DNA from: JBBROS01 sp965213855 | Lineage (GTDB): Bacteria > Pseudomonadota > Alphaproteobacteria > Acetobacterales > Acetobacteraceae | Direction of reading: 5' to 3' | DNA: 64,000 nt | NCBI GenBank assembly: GCA_965213855.1 | Contig: CBDCAA010000008.1 | Coordinates: 992,001 to 1,056,000, forward strand | Part shown: piece by piece, positions 33,305-42,646 of the stretch | How positions within the stretch are numbered: the first letter of the stretch is position 1 | How the letters are laid out: every line of letters begins with the position of its first letter | Program-made: the position numbers and the translations under genes | The notes under the pieces: generated by a model | What the model was told of the DNA's origin: nothing | The model's input: the letters and a program-made list of their open reading frames with translations, nothing else | The model's database searches: none

Positions 33305-34144
33305 CTATTCGGCGTCGTCCGCCATGTTGGCGCGGATCAGGCCCCGCTTGCTCGGCGCATCGATGAAGGCCAGCACCTCCGTCACCAGCGCCTGGTCGCC
33401 ATACTCGGCCCGCACAGCCGCGAGCCGGTCAGCGAACACACCCGCACCGGTGAAGATGGCGCGCACCGCCGCCCGCAGCGCATGGACCGTCGCCCGGTCC
33501 GCCCCGCGCCGCCGCAGCCCGATCACGTTCAGCCCGGCCAGCCGCGCCCGGTTGCCGATCACGCTGCCGAACGGGATCACATCCGCCTCCACGCCCGAGA
33601 CCCCGCCGACCATGGCCCCGCGACCGATCCGCACGAACTGGTGCAGCGCCGCCGACCCGCCGATCACCGCGCGCTCGCCGATCGTGACATGCCCGCCCAT
33701 CACGACGTTGTTGGCGATCACCACGCCATTCCCGATCGCACAGTCATGGGCCACGTGGACGACGGCCATCAGCAGGCAATCCTCGCCAACCGTCGTGACG
33801 CCCGTCCCGGTCACGGTGCCGCGGTGCACGGTGCAGTGCTCGCGCAACTGGGTCCGGGCACCGACCTCGCAACGCGTCGGTTCGCCCTTGTACTTCAGGT
33901 CCTGCGGCGCCATGCCGACGGTGCAGAACGGGTAGATCACCGCGTCCTCGCCGATCCGCGTATGCCCGTCGACCACGACATGGGACACGAGCCGAACACG
34001 GTCGCCGATCTCGGCCGCCGATCCCACATGGCACCAAGGACCGATCTGCGCCCCGGCGCCGATCACGGCGCCAGCCTCGATGATCGCCGTGGGATGGATC
34101 GCCGCCGGCGCGGCAGCGGAACGGAATCCAAGTATCTGGGACAT
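33305..34144 (-). CDS. lpxA: Acyl-ACP:UDP-N-acetylglucosamine O-acyltransferase LpxA
   Basis: First step of lipid A synthesis. 279 residues of left-handed beta-helix hexapeptide repeats (IHPTAIIEAGAVIGAGAQIG onward) followed by an alpha-helical C-terminal domain (ALRAAVRAIFTGAGVFADRL). The catalytic His is in VHVAHDCAIG, and the family phrase GMAPQDLKYKGEPT is conserved. ATG 34144, AGGATT upstream. 97 bp separate it from fabZ, the largest gap within the lipid A block. Confidence 0.96.
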   Translation of the reverse strand: MSQILGFRSAAAPAAIHPTAIIEAGAVIGAGAQIGPWCHVGSAAEIGDRVRLVSHVVVDGHTRIGEDAVIYPFCTVGMAPQDLKYKGEPTRCEVGARTQLREHCTVHRGTVTGTGVTTVGEDCLLMAVVHVAHDCAIGNGVVIANNVVMGGHVTIGERAVIGGSAALHQFVRIGRGAMVGGVSGVEADVIPFGSVIGNRARLAGLNVIGLRRRGADRATVHALRAAVRAIFTGAGVFADRLAAVRAEYGDQALVTEVLAFIDAPSKRGLIRANMADDAE

Positions 34145-34241
34145 GCGCGAATCCTATGCACAGCCGGAGCGGCAGGGAACACAAGCTTTGTGTCGGACGG
34201 TTACGGCGGTCAGCGGCCGTTCGGGATGCGCTGCAGCGCGC

Positions 34242-34754
34242 TCAGATCACGTCGGCGCCGTCGTCCATGATCATCGCCGCGAACGTCGCTTCGGCCACCG
34301 ACGTCCCTTCGACCCGCGCCACCGCCGTAAACTTCCATACGTTCCCGCGGCTGCGGACCTTGTTGACCGCGATCCGCAACTGGTCGCCGGGCACGACGGG
34401 CCGGCGAAACTTCGCACCCTCGATGGTCATGAAATAGACCACCTTCCCGGCAGCATTCGGGCCGAGCGTCTGCACCACCAGCACCGCCGCGGTCTGCGCC
34501 ATGCTCTCGATGATGAGCACGCCGGGCATTACCGGGTGGTTCGGGAAGTGGCCCTGAAAGAAGTTCTCGTTGATCGTGACGTTCTTGATCCCGGTCGCGG
34601 AGCGGTCGCGCACCACGTCCACCACGCGGTCGACCAGCAGCAGCGGGTAGCGGTGCGGGATCGCGTGCATGATCCGGCCGATGTCCAGCACTTCGCCGTC
34701 CAAGTCGCCGTCGACCGTGCTCGTCATGGCCTGCGTTGCTGGCGTCCCGTCCAT
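34242..34754 (-). CDS. fabZ: (3R)-hydroxyacyl-ACP dehydratase FabZ
   Basis: Dehydrates beta-hydroxyacyl-ACP in fatty acid elongation, using the same hydroxyacyl pool as LpxA/LpxD. The catalytic His is in FFQGHFPNHPVMPGVLIIES and the catalytic Glu in the same helix; IMHAIPHRYPLLLVDRV opens the hot-dog fold. ATG 34754 lies 4 bp after the lpxD stop; ATG 34727 (MTSTVDG) would give 161 residues and is nearly as likely. The reading from 34835 overlaps lpxD and is not favoured. Confidence 0.94.
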   Translation of the reverse strand: MDGTPATQAMTSTVDGDLDGEVLDIGRIMHAIPHRYPLLLVDRVVDVVRDRSATGIKNVTINENFFQGHFPNHPVMPGVLIIESMAQTAAVLVVQTLGPNAAGKVVYFMTIEGAKFRRPVVPGDQLRIAVNKVRSRGNVWKFTAVARVEGTSVAEATFAAMIMDDGADVI

Positions 34755-34758
34755 GGGC

Positions 34759-35823
34759 CTATTCCGTCGAATCAGGCCGGACAGTGGGCCGGCGCGCAAG
34801 CTTTCGCAACGTTGCCACCCCGCGGAAGAAGTCACGAACGGGTTCCGCCGGGCTGCCGACCACGTCGGCCCCGCCGGGAACGTCGCCCATCACCCCGGCC
34901 TGCGCGCCGATCCGCGCCCTTGCTCCAATCCGCAGATGCCCGGTCAGCCCCGCCTGCGCCGCCACCGTGACGAAATCCTCCAGCACGGTCGAGCCTGAGA
35001 CGCCGGCCTGCGCCACCACCACGCAGCACCGGCCGGTGCGGACGTTGTGGCCGATCATGACCAGGTTATCGAGCCGGGTGCCCGCGCCGATCACCGTATC
35101 GAGCGTCGAGCCGCGGTCGATCGTGGTGTTGGCCCCGACCTCGACATCGTCCTCCAGCACCACGCGGCCGACCTGCGGCACGGTCAGGAATCCGTCTGCC
35201 GTGACCGCGAAGCCGAACCCCTCCTGGCCGATCCGCGCCCCCGGCAGAACGTTCACGCGCGCCCCGAGGATGGCGTGGCTGATGCTCGCCAGCGCGCCGA
35301 TGCGGCCATCGGGTCCGATCCGCACGTTGCTGCCGACCACGGCGCCGGGCCCGATCCGCACGCGCGCGCCAACGACCGCCCCGGCGCCGATCACCGCATT
35401 CGCGCCGACCTCTGCCGTGGGGTCGACCTCGGCGCCCGCCTCGACGGTGGCGGACGGATGGACGCCGGGCCGCACGGCGTTCGGCGGGTGGAACAGGGCC
35501 GCGACACGAGCCCAGGCCGCATACGGCTCGGCCGTGACGATGGCCGCCGTTTGCACCGGCACCCGGTCGGCCAGGCTGGGGTGCACGATCACGGCGCCCG
35601 CCTGCGTCGCCGCGAGCACCGCCGCATAGCGCCGATTGTCGACGAAGCTCACCTGCTGCGGCCCGGCCTCCTGCAGCGCCGCGACGCCCAGGAGCGGTCC
35701 GCACGCGCCGCGAACCTCGCCGCACGCCGCTTCGGCCACCGCCTCCAGGCTGTGCGGCCCGGTTCGGGCGAAGAACCGGCCGTCCCCGGCCGTACTCGCC
35801 CCGGCAGTGTCCGAGCCGGCCAA
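34759..35823 (-). CDS. lpxD: UDP-3-O-(3-hydroxyacyl)glucosamine N-acyltransferase LpxD
   Basis: Third step of lipid A synthesis. N-terminal uridine-binding domain (VSFVDNRRYAAVLAATQAG), then about ten hexapeptide-repeat turns (VGANAVIGAGAVVGARVRIG), the catalytic His in NLVMIGHNVRTGRCC, and the C-terminal helix (PAEPVRDFFRGVATLRKL). 354 residues from TTG 35823, 2 bp after the ompH stop; no ATG or GTG start fits better, and the ribosome binding site is weak, so translation may depend on coupling. Confidence 0.95.
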   Translation of the reverse strand: MAGSDTAGASTAGDGRFFARTGPHSLEAVAEAACGEVRGACGPLLGVAALQEAGPQQVSFVDNRRYAAVLAATQAGAVIVHPSLADRVPVQTAAIVTAEPYAAWARVAALFHPPNAVRPGVHPSATVEAGAEVDPTAEVGANAVIGAGAVVGARVRIGPGAVVGSNVRIGPDGRIGALASISHAILGARVNVLPGARIGQEGFGFAVTADGFLTVPQVGRVVLEDDVEVGANTTIDRGSTLDTVIGAGTRLDNLVMIGHNVRTGRCCVVVAQAGVSGSTVLEDFVTVAAQAGLTGHLRIGARARIGAQAGVMGDVPGGADVVGSPAEPVRDFFRGVATLRKLARRPTVRPDSTE

Positions 35824-35825
35824 GC

Positions 35826-36770
35826 TCAGCGGCGTGCCGGCGCCGCGGGCGCCGCCGGAGCACCCGGTGCATTGGCCGGGGCGCTCGCCGGCGTCGGGGT
35901 GACAGGGGCGGCCGGGTTGGCCGGGGTGGGTGCCGCGGCCTGCGCCGGCGCGAACGTTGCCGGTGAGACGCCGTCGGGTGGCAGCACCACGCTCGGCAGC
36001 ACCTTGTTCAGCTGGCCCACGACGGCATCGGTGATGTCGAACTCGTTCACGTTCAGCGCGACCTGCGCCCGGTGCAGCACCAGGTTCATGCCACGGCTCT
36101 CCGACACCTGCCGGATCACCGCGATCAGCATCCGCTCGATCTGGGCCAGGCCATACTGCCCAGCCTCCTGAATGACCCGGTTGCGATCGCGAAAGGTCTT
36201 CTGCGCGCCGGTGATGCGGTCCTGCAGCTCACGCTCCTTGCCGCGGATCTGGTCCGCGCTCAAGGTCGCGCGCTGGTTGGCCAGGCTCTGCTGCATGTCG
36301 CGCCACGCTGCCTGCTCCTTCTGCGCATCCTCGTTCAGCTTCTCGCGCCGCTCGCCCACCACCTTCTCGATCTGCTGGGCCGCCGAGGACTGCCGCATGA
36401 TGTCCGGGATGCCGAGCACGCCGATGACGGCGGCCGGCGGGGTCGAGCCGCGCGGCAACGACGGCAGGTCGGGGACCGGCGGCAACGTGACATTGACCGG
36501 GGGCGGCTCCGCATCGGGCTGTTGCTGCTGCTGCTGCTGGATGATCCCGCCGGGCGGGGGCGACAGCAGGGACGGCGAGGTCTGCTGCGGCTGTGGCCGC
36601 GGCGCCGGGCGCGGGGCCGGCCGCGCGGGCGCGCCTCCGCCGCCACCACCGCCACCGCTTGCACCAGGTGGGATGAAGAAGCCGGGGCTTTGCTGCGCCG
36701 CGGCGGGCGCGGCCGCCAACACCGTGGCCAGGCCCGCACCGAGGAAGACCGAACGGATCGTCGTGAACAT
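35826..36770 (-). CDS. OmpH/Skp-family periplasmic chaperone with extended Pro/Gln/Gly-rich N- and C-termini
   Basis: Periplasmic holdase for unfolded outer-membrane proteins arriving at BAM. Signal peptide TTIRSVFLGAGLATVLAAAPAAA-type, then about 90 residues of Pro/Gly/Gln (including a run of eight Gly and seven Gln), then the helical Skp core (QQIEKVVGERREKLNEDAQK, LQDRITGAQKTFRDRNRVIQ). The C-terminal tail is Ala/Pro-rich. 314 residues, about twice the size of enteric Skp because of the tails. It follows bamA by 8 bp. Confidence 0.85.
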   Translation of the reverse strand: MFTTIRSVFLGAGLATVLAAAPAAAQQSPGFFIPPGASGGGGGGGGAPARPAPRPAPRPQPQQTSPSLLSPPPGGIIQQQQQQQPDAEPPPVNVTLPPVPDLPSLPRGSTPPAAVIGVLGIPDIMRQSSAAQQIEKVVGERREKLNEDAQKEQAAWRDMQQSLANQRATLSADQIRGKERELQDRITGAQKTFRDRNRVIQEAGQYGLAQIERMLIAVIRQVSESRGMNLVLHRAQVALNVNEFDITDAVVGQLNKVLPSVVLPPDGVSPATFAPAQAAAPTPANPAAPVTPTPASAPANAPGAPAAPAAPARR

Positions 36771-36778
36771 CTGCAAAG

Positions 36779-39175
36779 CTAGAACCTCGTGCCGAAACCA
36801 AATCGGAAAACCTGGGTCTGGTCGTACTTCTTCTTGATCACCGCGTCGGCCAGGTCGACGTTGATCAGCCCGAACGGCGTCTTCCATGAGATGCCGACGC
36901 CGGCGCCCACACGGGGTCCGTTGTAGTCGAACACCGTCTTGTTGCCGGTCGCCGGATCGATGATCTGCGTCGCCTGGCTGAGCCCGCCGACATCGACGAA
37001 CGCACGCCCGGTGATGCCGAGGTCGGCCGAGACCGGCAACGGGAAGCGCAACTCCGTCGACTGCGTATAGATGAACCGCCCGCCAATGCTGTCGATGGAG
37101 TTCGACCCCGTCGCGTGCGGCCCGGCGCCGCCGGACTGGAAGCCGCGCAGGTTGTCGCCGCCCAGGAAGAAGCGGTCGATGATCCGCTCCTGCCGCCCAA
37201 GCTGGGCCAGGTACCCGGCCCCGGCCGAGATGGCGATGTTCCAATCCGGGTCGCCAAGATAGTTCTCGAGCGGGATGAAGTAGGTCGAGTCGACCTTGCT
37301 GCGCAGATAGCGTTCCGACCCGCCAAGCCCGGCCACATCGGTGCCGACCCGGACGATGAAGCCCGCGCGCGGCTCGGTCCGGCTGTCGCGGTAGTCCAGC
37401 GTGATCGTCTGGCCGAGTTGGGACAGCAGCGACGTCCCCTGCTGGTCGGTGATGTAGATGCTGGCCCCGCTCTGGACGTTGTACACGTTCCGGTCGACCA
37501 GCGTGTAGGTCCAGGCCTGGCGCAGATGCTCGTTGAACTCGTAGCCGAGCCGCAGCGCGCCGCCCGTGCGGCGCTCGTCATAGGCGGCGATGTCCTGGTT
37601 GTTGGTCCGCACGTTGAACACGTCGATGCCGGTGACGAGGTTGCGGTCGAGGAAGTACGGGTCGGTGATCGACAGCGCCACCTGGCTGCTCTTTTGCGCC
37701 AGCGTGCCGTTGACGCTGGCGTCGATGCCCGTGCCGATCAGGTTGCGCTCGCGCAGGCCCGCCTGAACGAGCGCGCCCGAGTCGGTCGAATACCCGCCGC
37801 CCAAGGTCAGCTCGCCGGTCGCCTTCTCGTCCACCGTCGCGGTCACGATCGCCTTATCCGGCGCCGATCCCTGGCTCGGCTGCACCGTCACGCTGTTGAA
37901 GTACCCGAGGTCCTGTAACCGTTGGCGCGAGCGGCGGATCGTCGCGGCGTTGAAGGCGTCGCCCTCCGCGAGCCGGAACTCTCGGCGGATCACCTTGTCC
38001 TTGGTGCGCGTATTGCCGACGATGTCGAGCCGCTCGATGTAGACGCGCGGTCCTTCTCCGACTTCGAACACCAGGTCGACGGTCTTCTTCTCGCGGTCGC
38101 GCGCGATCTCGGGCTTCACCTCGACGAAGGCGTAGCCGCGGGTCTGAACCGCGTCCTGGAGCGAGTTGGAGGACTTCTCGACCTGGTCGCCGTCGTATGT
38201 GTCGCCACTGTCGATCGGCACCAGCGGCCGCAGCTCGTCGCCGTTCAGGTTCCGCAGCTTGCTGTCCACGGTCACCTTGCCGACCTGGTAGCGCTCGCCC
38301 TCCTTGACGGTGAACGTGACGAAGAAGGCCCGGCGGTCCGGCGTCAGCTCCGCCGTCGTCCCGGTCACCTCGAAGTCGGCGTAGCCGCTCTTGAGGTAGA
38401 ATCGCCGTAGCAGTTCCTTGTCGAAGTTCACCCGCTCCGGGTCGTACTCGTCGCTGCTGGAGAGCAGGCGGTAGAACGCCTGCTCTCGGCTGTTGATGAC
38501 CTCGCGCAGCCGGCTCTCGCTGAACGCATGGTTGCCGACGAACGCGATCCGGCTGATCAGGGTCGTCTCGCCCTCATTGACCTCGAACACGACGTCCACG
38601 CGGTTCTGATCGAGCCGGATGATCTTCGGCTCGACGGACGCCGCGAAGCGTCCCCGCTTGGCATACAGGTCCAGCACGCGCTGCCGGTCGGCGGCCGCCA
38701 GCTGCGGCGTGAACACGGCGCGTGCGCGGAGCTGGAGCGCGCCGCGCAGCGTCTCGTCGTTCAGCTTGCGGTTGCCCTCGAACGCGATGCGGTTGACGAT
38801 CGGGTTCTCGGCCACCTTCACCACCAGCGTGGTCCCGCTGCGCGTCAGCGACACGTCCTGGAACAGCCCGGTCGCGTAGAGGGTCTTCAGGCTGCGGTCC
38901 ACGCGGTCCGGATCGAACGAGTCGCCCGGCTGAACCAGCATGTAGGAGCGGATGGTCCCTTCCTCGATTCGCTGATTACCGACGATCTTGATGGCCGAGA
39001 TCGTGCCCTCGGCGCCGGGCAGGGCGGCGCGGGAGATCCGCGGTGTGGCGGACCGTAGGCTGCGGGCTGCTACGGGGCCGGGTGTCTGGGCCAGCGCCGG
39101 CCCGGCGAGAAGGGGAATGAGGCAGGCCGTGGTGAGCAGCGTGGCGCGTCTGGAATGCAACAGGCGGTCCCCCAT
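36779..39175 (-). CDS. bamA: Outer-membrane protein assembly factor BamA
   Basis: Central subunit of the beta-barrel assembly machine in the outer membrane. 798 residues: signal peptide (LLTTACLIPLLAGPALAQ), five POTRA domains (first GTISAIKIVGNQRIEEGTIR; later ERLDIVGNTRTKDKVIRREF), and a C-terminal barrel with the (V/I)RG(Y/F)-type loop LRGFQSGGAGPHA and a terminal aromatic motif (VFRFGFGTRF). Operon position between rseP and ompH is the standard one. Confidence 0.97.
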   Translation of the reverse strand: MGDRLLHSRRATLLTTACLIPLLAGPALAQTPGPVAARSLRSATPRISRAALPGAEGTISAIKIVGNQRIEEGTIRSYMLVQPGDSFDPDRVDRSLKTLYATGLFQDVSLTRSGTTLVVKVAENPIVNRIAFEGNRKLNDETLRGALQLRARAVFTPQLAAADRQRVLDLYAKRGRFAASVEPKIIRLDQNRVDVVFEVNEGETTLISRIAFVGNHAFSESRLREVINSREQAFYRLLSSSDEYDPERVNFDKELLRRFYLKSGYADFEVTGTTAELTPDRRAFFVTFTVKEGERYQVGKVTVDSKLRNLNGDELRPLVPIDSGDTYDGDQVEKSSNSLQDAVQTRGYAFVEVKPEIARDREKKTVDLVFEVGEGPRVYIERLDIVGNTRTKDKVIRREFRLAEGDAFNAATIRRSRQRLQDLGYFNSVTVQPSQGSAPDKAIVTATVDEKATGELTLGGGYSTDSGALVQAGLRERNLIGTGIDASVNGTLAQKSSQVALSITDPYFLDRNLVTGIDVFNVRTNNQDIAAYDERRTGGALRLGYEFNEHLRQAWTYTLVDRNVYNVQSGASIYITDQQGTSLLSQLGQTITLDYRDSRTEPRAGFIVRVGTDVAGLGGSERYLRSKVDSTYFIPLENYLGDPDWNIAISAGAGYLAQLGRQERIIDRFFLGGDNLRGFQSGGAGPHATGSNSIDSIGGRFIYTQSTELRFPLPVSADLGITGRAFVDVGGLSQATQIIDPATGNKTVFDYNGPRVGAGVGISWKTPFGLINVDLADAVIKKKYDQTQVFRFGFGTRF

Positions 39176-39341
39176 GGTCGTCGGACACTCGGGATATCAG
39201 CGGGGCAGGAGACATTCCTGACGCGCCGGATCACGGGCTGTCCCCGACAGGGGCGCTTCTAACGGCCGCCGCCGCATCCGCCAAGGCCCGCCGGTGCCGC
39301 CGCTCGCAGGCCTGTCTTAAATTCCGTTCACACGCTGCCGC

Positions 39342-40454
39342 TTAGCCGATCAGGCCGGCGACCCAGCGAAACAGACCCAGGTGCGTCAGGTCGTTCCAGG
39401 TCGCGAACACGAAGAGGCCGGCCAGCAGCGCGAACCCGGCCCGGAAACCGTAGTCCAGCATCCGCGCCGGCAACGGCCGGCCGCGCAACGCCTCGGCCGC
39501 ATAGAACAGCAAGTGCCCGCCATCGAGCACGGGAATCGGGAACAGGTTCACCAGGCCCAGGTTGACCGACAATACCGCGATGAAGCTCACCATCACCGAA
39601 AGCCCGAGCTTCGACACCTGCCCCGCCAGCCCGGCGATGCCGAGCGGGCCGCTCAGCTCCTCCGTGCCGCGGTTGCCGCCGATCATCTGGAACACCGCGC
39701 CAAGCGTCGAGCTCGCGATATCCCACGTCTGCGCGCCGCCGGCGATCACGGCCTGCAGCGGGTTCACCGGTACATACTCCACGGCGCCGCCGCGCACCCC
39801 GAGCACGCCGCTCGGCCTGCCATTGGACCGCGCATGCGACCCGATCGTCACGGGCAGCGTCTGCTGCGCGCCGCCCCGTTCGATGGTGATCTGCAGCGTC
39901 CGGTCCGGATTTGCCGTGACGAGGCGTTGGATGTCCTCGAACTCGTGGATCGCGGCGCCATCGATGGTCAGCACGCGGTCGCCCGCGATGAGCCCGGCCT
40001 TCGCCGCCGCGCTGTCGGCTACGATCTCGCCGACCACGGGGGTCGTGACAGGCCGTCCGACGAAGCCGAACAGCAGCGAGAACAACACTAGCGTCAGCGC
40101 GAAATTGGCGATCGGCCCCGCCGCGACGATTATCGCGCGCGAGCCGACCGACTTCTCGTGGAACGTGGACCCGGGCCGCCAGGCCGCGCGCGCCTCTGGC
40201 GAGGCATCCTCGGGCCGCTCCTGCCCGTGCAGCTTCACGTAGCCGCCCAGTGGCAGGATGCTGAGCTTCCAGACCGTGCCAAGCCGGTCGGTCCAGCTCG
40301 CCAACGCCGGGCCGAAACCGATCGAGAACGCCTCGACATACACGCCACGCCACCGCGCAGCGAGATAGTGCCCCATCTCGTGCACGAACACGAGGATGCC
40401 CAAGGTCACCACGAAGGCCGCGATGTTGCGCGACAGGTCGAAAAGATGGCTCAT
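39342..40454 (-). CDS. rseP: Site-2 intramembrane zinc protease RseP
   Basis: Membrane metalloprotease (M50) for regulated intramembrane proteolysis of anti-sigma factors and signal-peptide remnants. 370 residues: HEMGHYLAARWRGV with the zinc HExxH in the first membrane helix, a PDZ domain around residues 120-200 (VVGEIVADSAAAKAGLIAGD), and the third ligand in NLFPIPVLDGGHLL. About four membrane helices. A 72-bp gap separates it from dxr and 166 bp from bamA. Confidence 0.95.
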   Translation of the reverse strand: MSHLFDLSRNIAAFVVTLGILVFVHEMGHYLAARWRGVYVEAFSIGFGPALASWTDRLGTVWKLSILPLGGYVKLHGQERPEDASPEARAAWRPGSTFHEKSVGSRAIIVAAGPIANFALTLVLFSLLFGFVGRPVTTPVVGEIVADSAAAKAGLIAGDRVLTIDGAAIHEFEDIQRLVTANPDRTLQITIERGGAQQTLPVTIGSHARSNGRPSGVLGVRGGAVEYVPVNPLQAVIAGGAQTWDIASSTLGAVFQMIGGNRGTEELSGPLGIAGLAGQVSKLGLSVMVSFIAVLSVNLGLVNLFPIPVLDGGHLLFYAAEALRGRPLPARMLDYGFRAGFALLAGLFVFATWNDLTHLGLFRWVAGLIG

Positions 40455-40526
40455 GGCACGATCCTAGAACACTCGCTGCCCGGCCGGAAGCAGCCGTGCC
40501 AAGGCGCCGCGCGCTCCTTTGTCATA

Positions 40527-41741
40527 TTATGGAGCGGTCGCGGGCTGCTTCCGCGCCTGTTGGAACGATGCGGATATCGGCTCGGCAAGCTGGCGCGCAA
40601 CCTGCCGCGCCAAGCCGTCGAGCGCCAGCACGGACTCCAGCGTGTCGGCGCGCGGCGCGCCCAGCCGATCCATCACCCGCTCGACCAGGACGGCGATCTC
40701 GGTAAAGCCCAGCCGGCCGGCCAGGAACGCCTCGACCGCGACCTCGTTGGCCGCCGACAGGATGGCAGGCGCGCCGCCGCCCGCACGCATTGCCTGCCGC
40801 GCCAGGCGCAGGGCGGGGAAGCGCTCGATGTCGGGCTGAAAGAAGGTCAGCTGACCCAGCGCCGCCAGGTCCAGCCGTGGCGAGGTGGTCGCGATCCGCC
40901 CGGGCCAGGCGAGCGCGTGCGCGATCGGGATGCGCATGTCGGGCGACCCCATCTGCGCCAGCATGCTGCCGTCCTGGTAGTGGACGATGCCGTGGATGAC
41001 GGATTGCGGGTGGACCAGCACCTCGATCCGCTGCTCGTCCAGATCGAACAGCCGCGCCGCCTCGATCAGTTCCAGCCCCTTATTGAACATCGTCGCGCTG
41101 TCGATGCTGATCTTGGCGCCCATCGACCAGATCGGGTGGCGCAGCGCCGCCTCCGGTGTTGCGCGCGCCATTTCGGCCGTCGACGCGGCACGGAACGGGC
41201 CTCCCGAGGCGGTCAGCACGATCTTCTCGACGCAGCCGCGGTTGCCCTCGGCCAATGCCTGGAAGATCGCGTTGTGCTCGGAATCGACCGGCAGCAGGGT
41301 CGCGCCCGCGTCCCGCACTGCCTGAAGCATCACCTCGCCGGCGCAGACCAGCGCCTCCTTGTTGGCCAGCGCCACGGCGCCGCCGCCGCGGATCGCCGCC
41401 AAGGTCGAGGGTAGGCCGGCTGCCCCGGTGATCGCCGCCATCGTCCAGTCCACCCGGTCCGACGCGGCCTGCACCACGGCCGCATCGCCCCCGGCGCACG
41501 CGATCCCGGATCCGGCGAGCGCGCCCTCCAGTTCCGGCAGGCAAGCCGGATCGGCGATCACCGCAACCGCGGCGCCGAGCCGGCGCGCCTGCCCGGCGAG
41601 CAGCGCGGCATTCCGGCCGCCGACCAGGGCATGAACCCGGAACCGCCCGGGGTTGGCGGCCAGCAGGTCGATCGTGCTGGTCCCTACGCTGCCGGTGCTG
41701 CCCAGCACGGTGACGGTGCGAACGCGGTCGTCTAGTTCCAC
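40527..41741 (-). CDS. dxr: 1-deoxy-D-xylulose 5-phosphate reductoisomerase
   Basis: Commits DXP to the MEP isoprenoid pathway, which feeds UppS two genes away. 404 residues: NADPH motif VLGSTGSVGTSTIDLL, GALANKE-like AVALANKEALVCAG, PVDSEHNAIFQAL, the metal/substrate site GGPFR and HPIWSMGAKISIDSATMFNK. GTG 41741, with GGAGGG 5 bases upstream, overlaps the end of cdsA by 10 bases. Confidence 0.97.
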   Translation of the reverse strand: MELDDRVRTVTVLGSTGSVGTSTIDLLAANPGRFRVHALVGGRNAALLAGQARRLGAAVAVIADPACLPELEGALAGSGIACAGGDAAVVQAASDRVDWTMAAITGAAGLPSTLAAIRGGGAVALANKEALVCAGEVMLQAVRDAGATLLPVDSEHNAIFQALAEGNRGCVEKIVLTASGGPFRAASTAEMARATPEAALRHPIWSMGAKISIDSATMFNKGLELIEAARLFDLDEQRIEVLVHPQSVIHGIVHYQDGSMLAQMGSPDMRIPIAHALAWPGRIATTSPRLDLAALGQLTFFQPDIERFPALRLARQAMRAGGGAPAILSAANEVAVEAFLAGRLGFTEIAVLVERVMDRLGAPRADTLESVLALDGLARQVARQLAEPISASFQQARKQPATAP

Positions 41742-42646
41742 AAAGACCCTCCCCGCCCCAGGACCAGCGCCACGCCGGCTGCGGCCGGCGCGGCGGCAAT
41801 CAAGCCGTCCAGCCGGTCGAGCAGGCCGCCATGCCCGGGGATGAGCCAACCGGAGTGCTTGACCCCGAACCGGCGTTTGATCGCGCTCTCCAGCAGGTCG
41901 CCCGCTTGCGACGCGGCGCCGAGCAAGCCGGCGATCACGCAGCCGAGCAGGCCGGCCGGGGCCATCGGCGGCGCGAGCAGCACCGTTGCCGCCGCCCCCA
42001 CCAGGATCGCCGCGGCCAGGCCGCCGCAAGCGCCGGACCGCGTCTTGCCTGGTGAGATCGCCGGCGCCAATTTCGGCCCGCCCAGCCAGCGCCCGACCGC
42101 ATAAGCCCCGATGTCGCTCGCCCAAACCACCAGCAACAGGAACAGCACGTCAGCCCGGCCCCCCTCTGACCCGGCCCGCAACCAGGTAAGCGCGACCAGC
42201 GGCAACCCGGCGTAAGGCACCCCCAGCGTGAGTGCCAGGTTGCGCGACAAGGCCCAGACCACCCCGGCGCCGGCGACGAGCACGAGCAGCGCCGCCTGCA
42301 TGTGGCCGGACAGCGCGACCGCGGCCGCGAGCAACAGGTAAGCCGGGCCAGCCCAGCACGCGAGGCGGCCCGCGCCCCGGCCGCACATGGCCGACCACTC
42401 GGCGCCGAGTCCGGCTGCCGCCGCCAGCACCAGGACGAACCAAGCCGGGCCCCCGAACCAGATGCACAGCAAGGCCGCGGGCGCCAGCAGGACGGCCGAC
42501 AGCGTGCGCGTGCGCAGGTCGGCCCAGCGCCCTGCCCCGCTTCGCCCCGGCACACCCTCGGCCGGCACGCTCCGGTGCGCGGCAGACCCGCCCGGCGTAT
42601 CGGGGTCAGCCAGCGCGAGCACCGAAGCGCCGTTCGCGACGGGCAT
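41732..42646 (-). CDS. cdsA: Phosphatidate cytidylyltransferase
   Basis: Makes CDP-diacylglycerol in the inner membrane. About eight hydrophobic helices, and the CdsA signature near the C-terminus (DLLESAIKRRFGVKHSGWLIPGHGG region, read in parts: SQAGDLLESAIKRRF, KHSGWLIPGHGGLLDRLDG). The N-terminus is unsure: ATG 42646 overlaps uppS by 41 bases; GTG 42622 or a later GTG would remove a 30-60-residue hydrophilic lead. Up to 304 residues. Confidence 0.92.
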   Translation of the reverse strand: MPVANGASVLALADPDTPGGSAAHRSVPAEGVPGRSGAGRWADLRTRTLSAVLLAPAALLCIWFGGPAWFVLVLAAAAGLGAEWSAMCGRGAGRLACWAGPAYLLLAAAVALSGHMQAALLVLVAGAGVVWALSRNLALTLGVPYAGLPLVALTWLRAGSEGGRADVLFLLLVVWASDIGAYAVGRWLGGPKLAPAISPGKTRSGACGGLAAAILVGAAATVLLAPPMAPAGLLGCVIAGLLGAASQAGDLLESAIKRRFGVKHSGWLIPGHGGLLDRLDGLIAAAPAAAGVALVLGRGGSLWN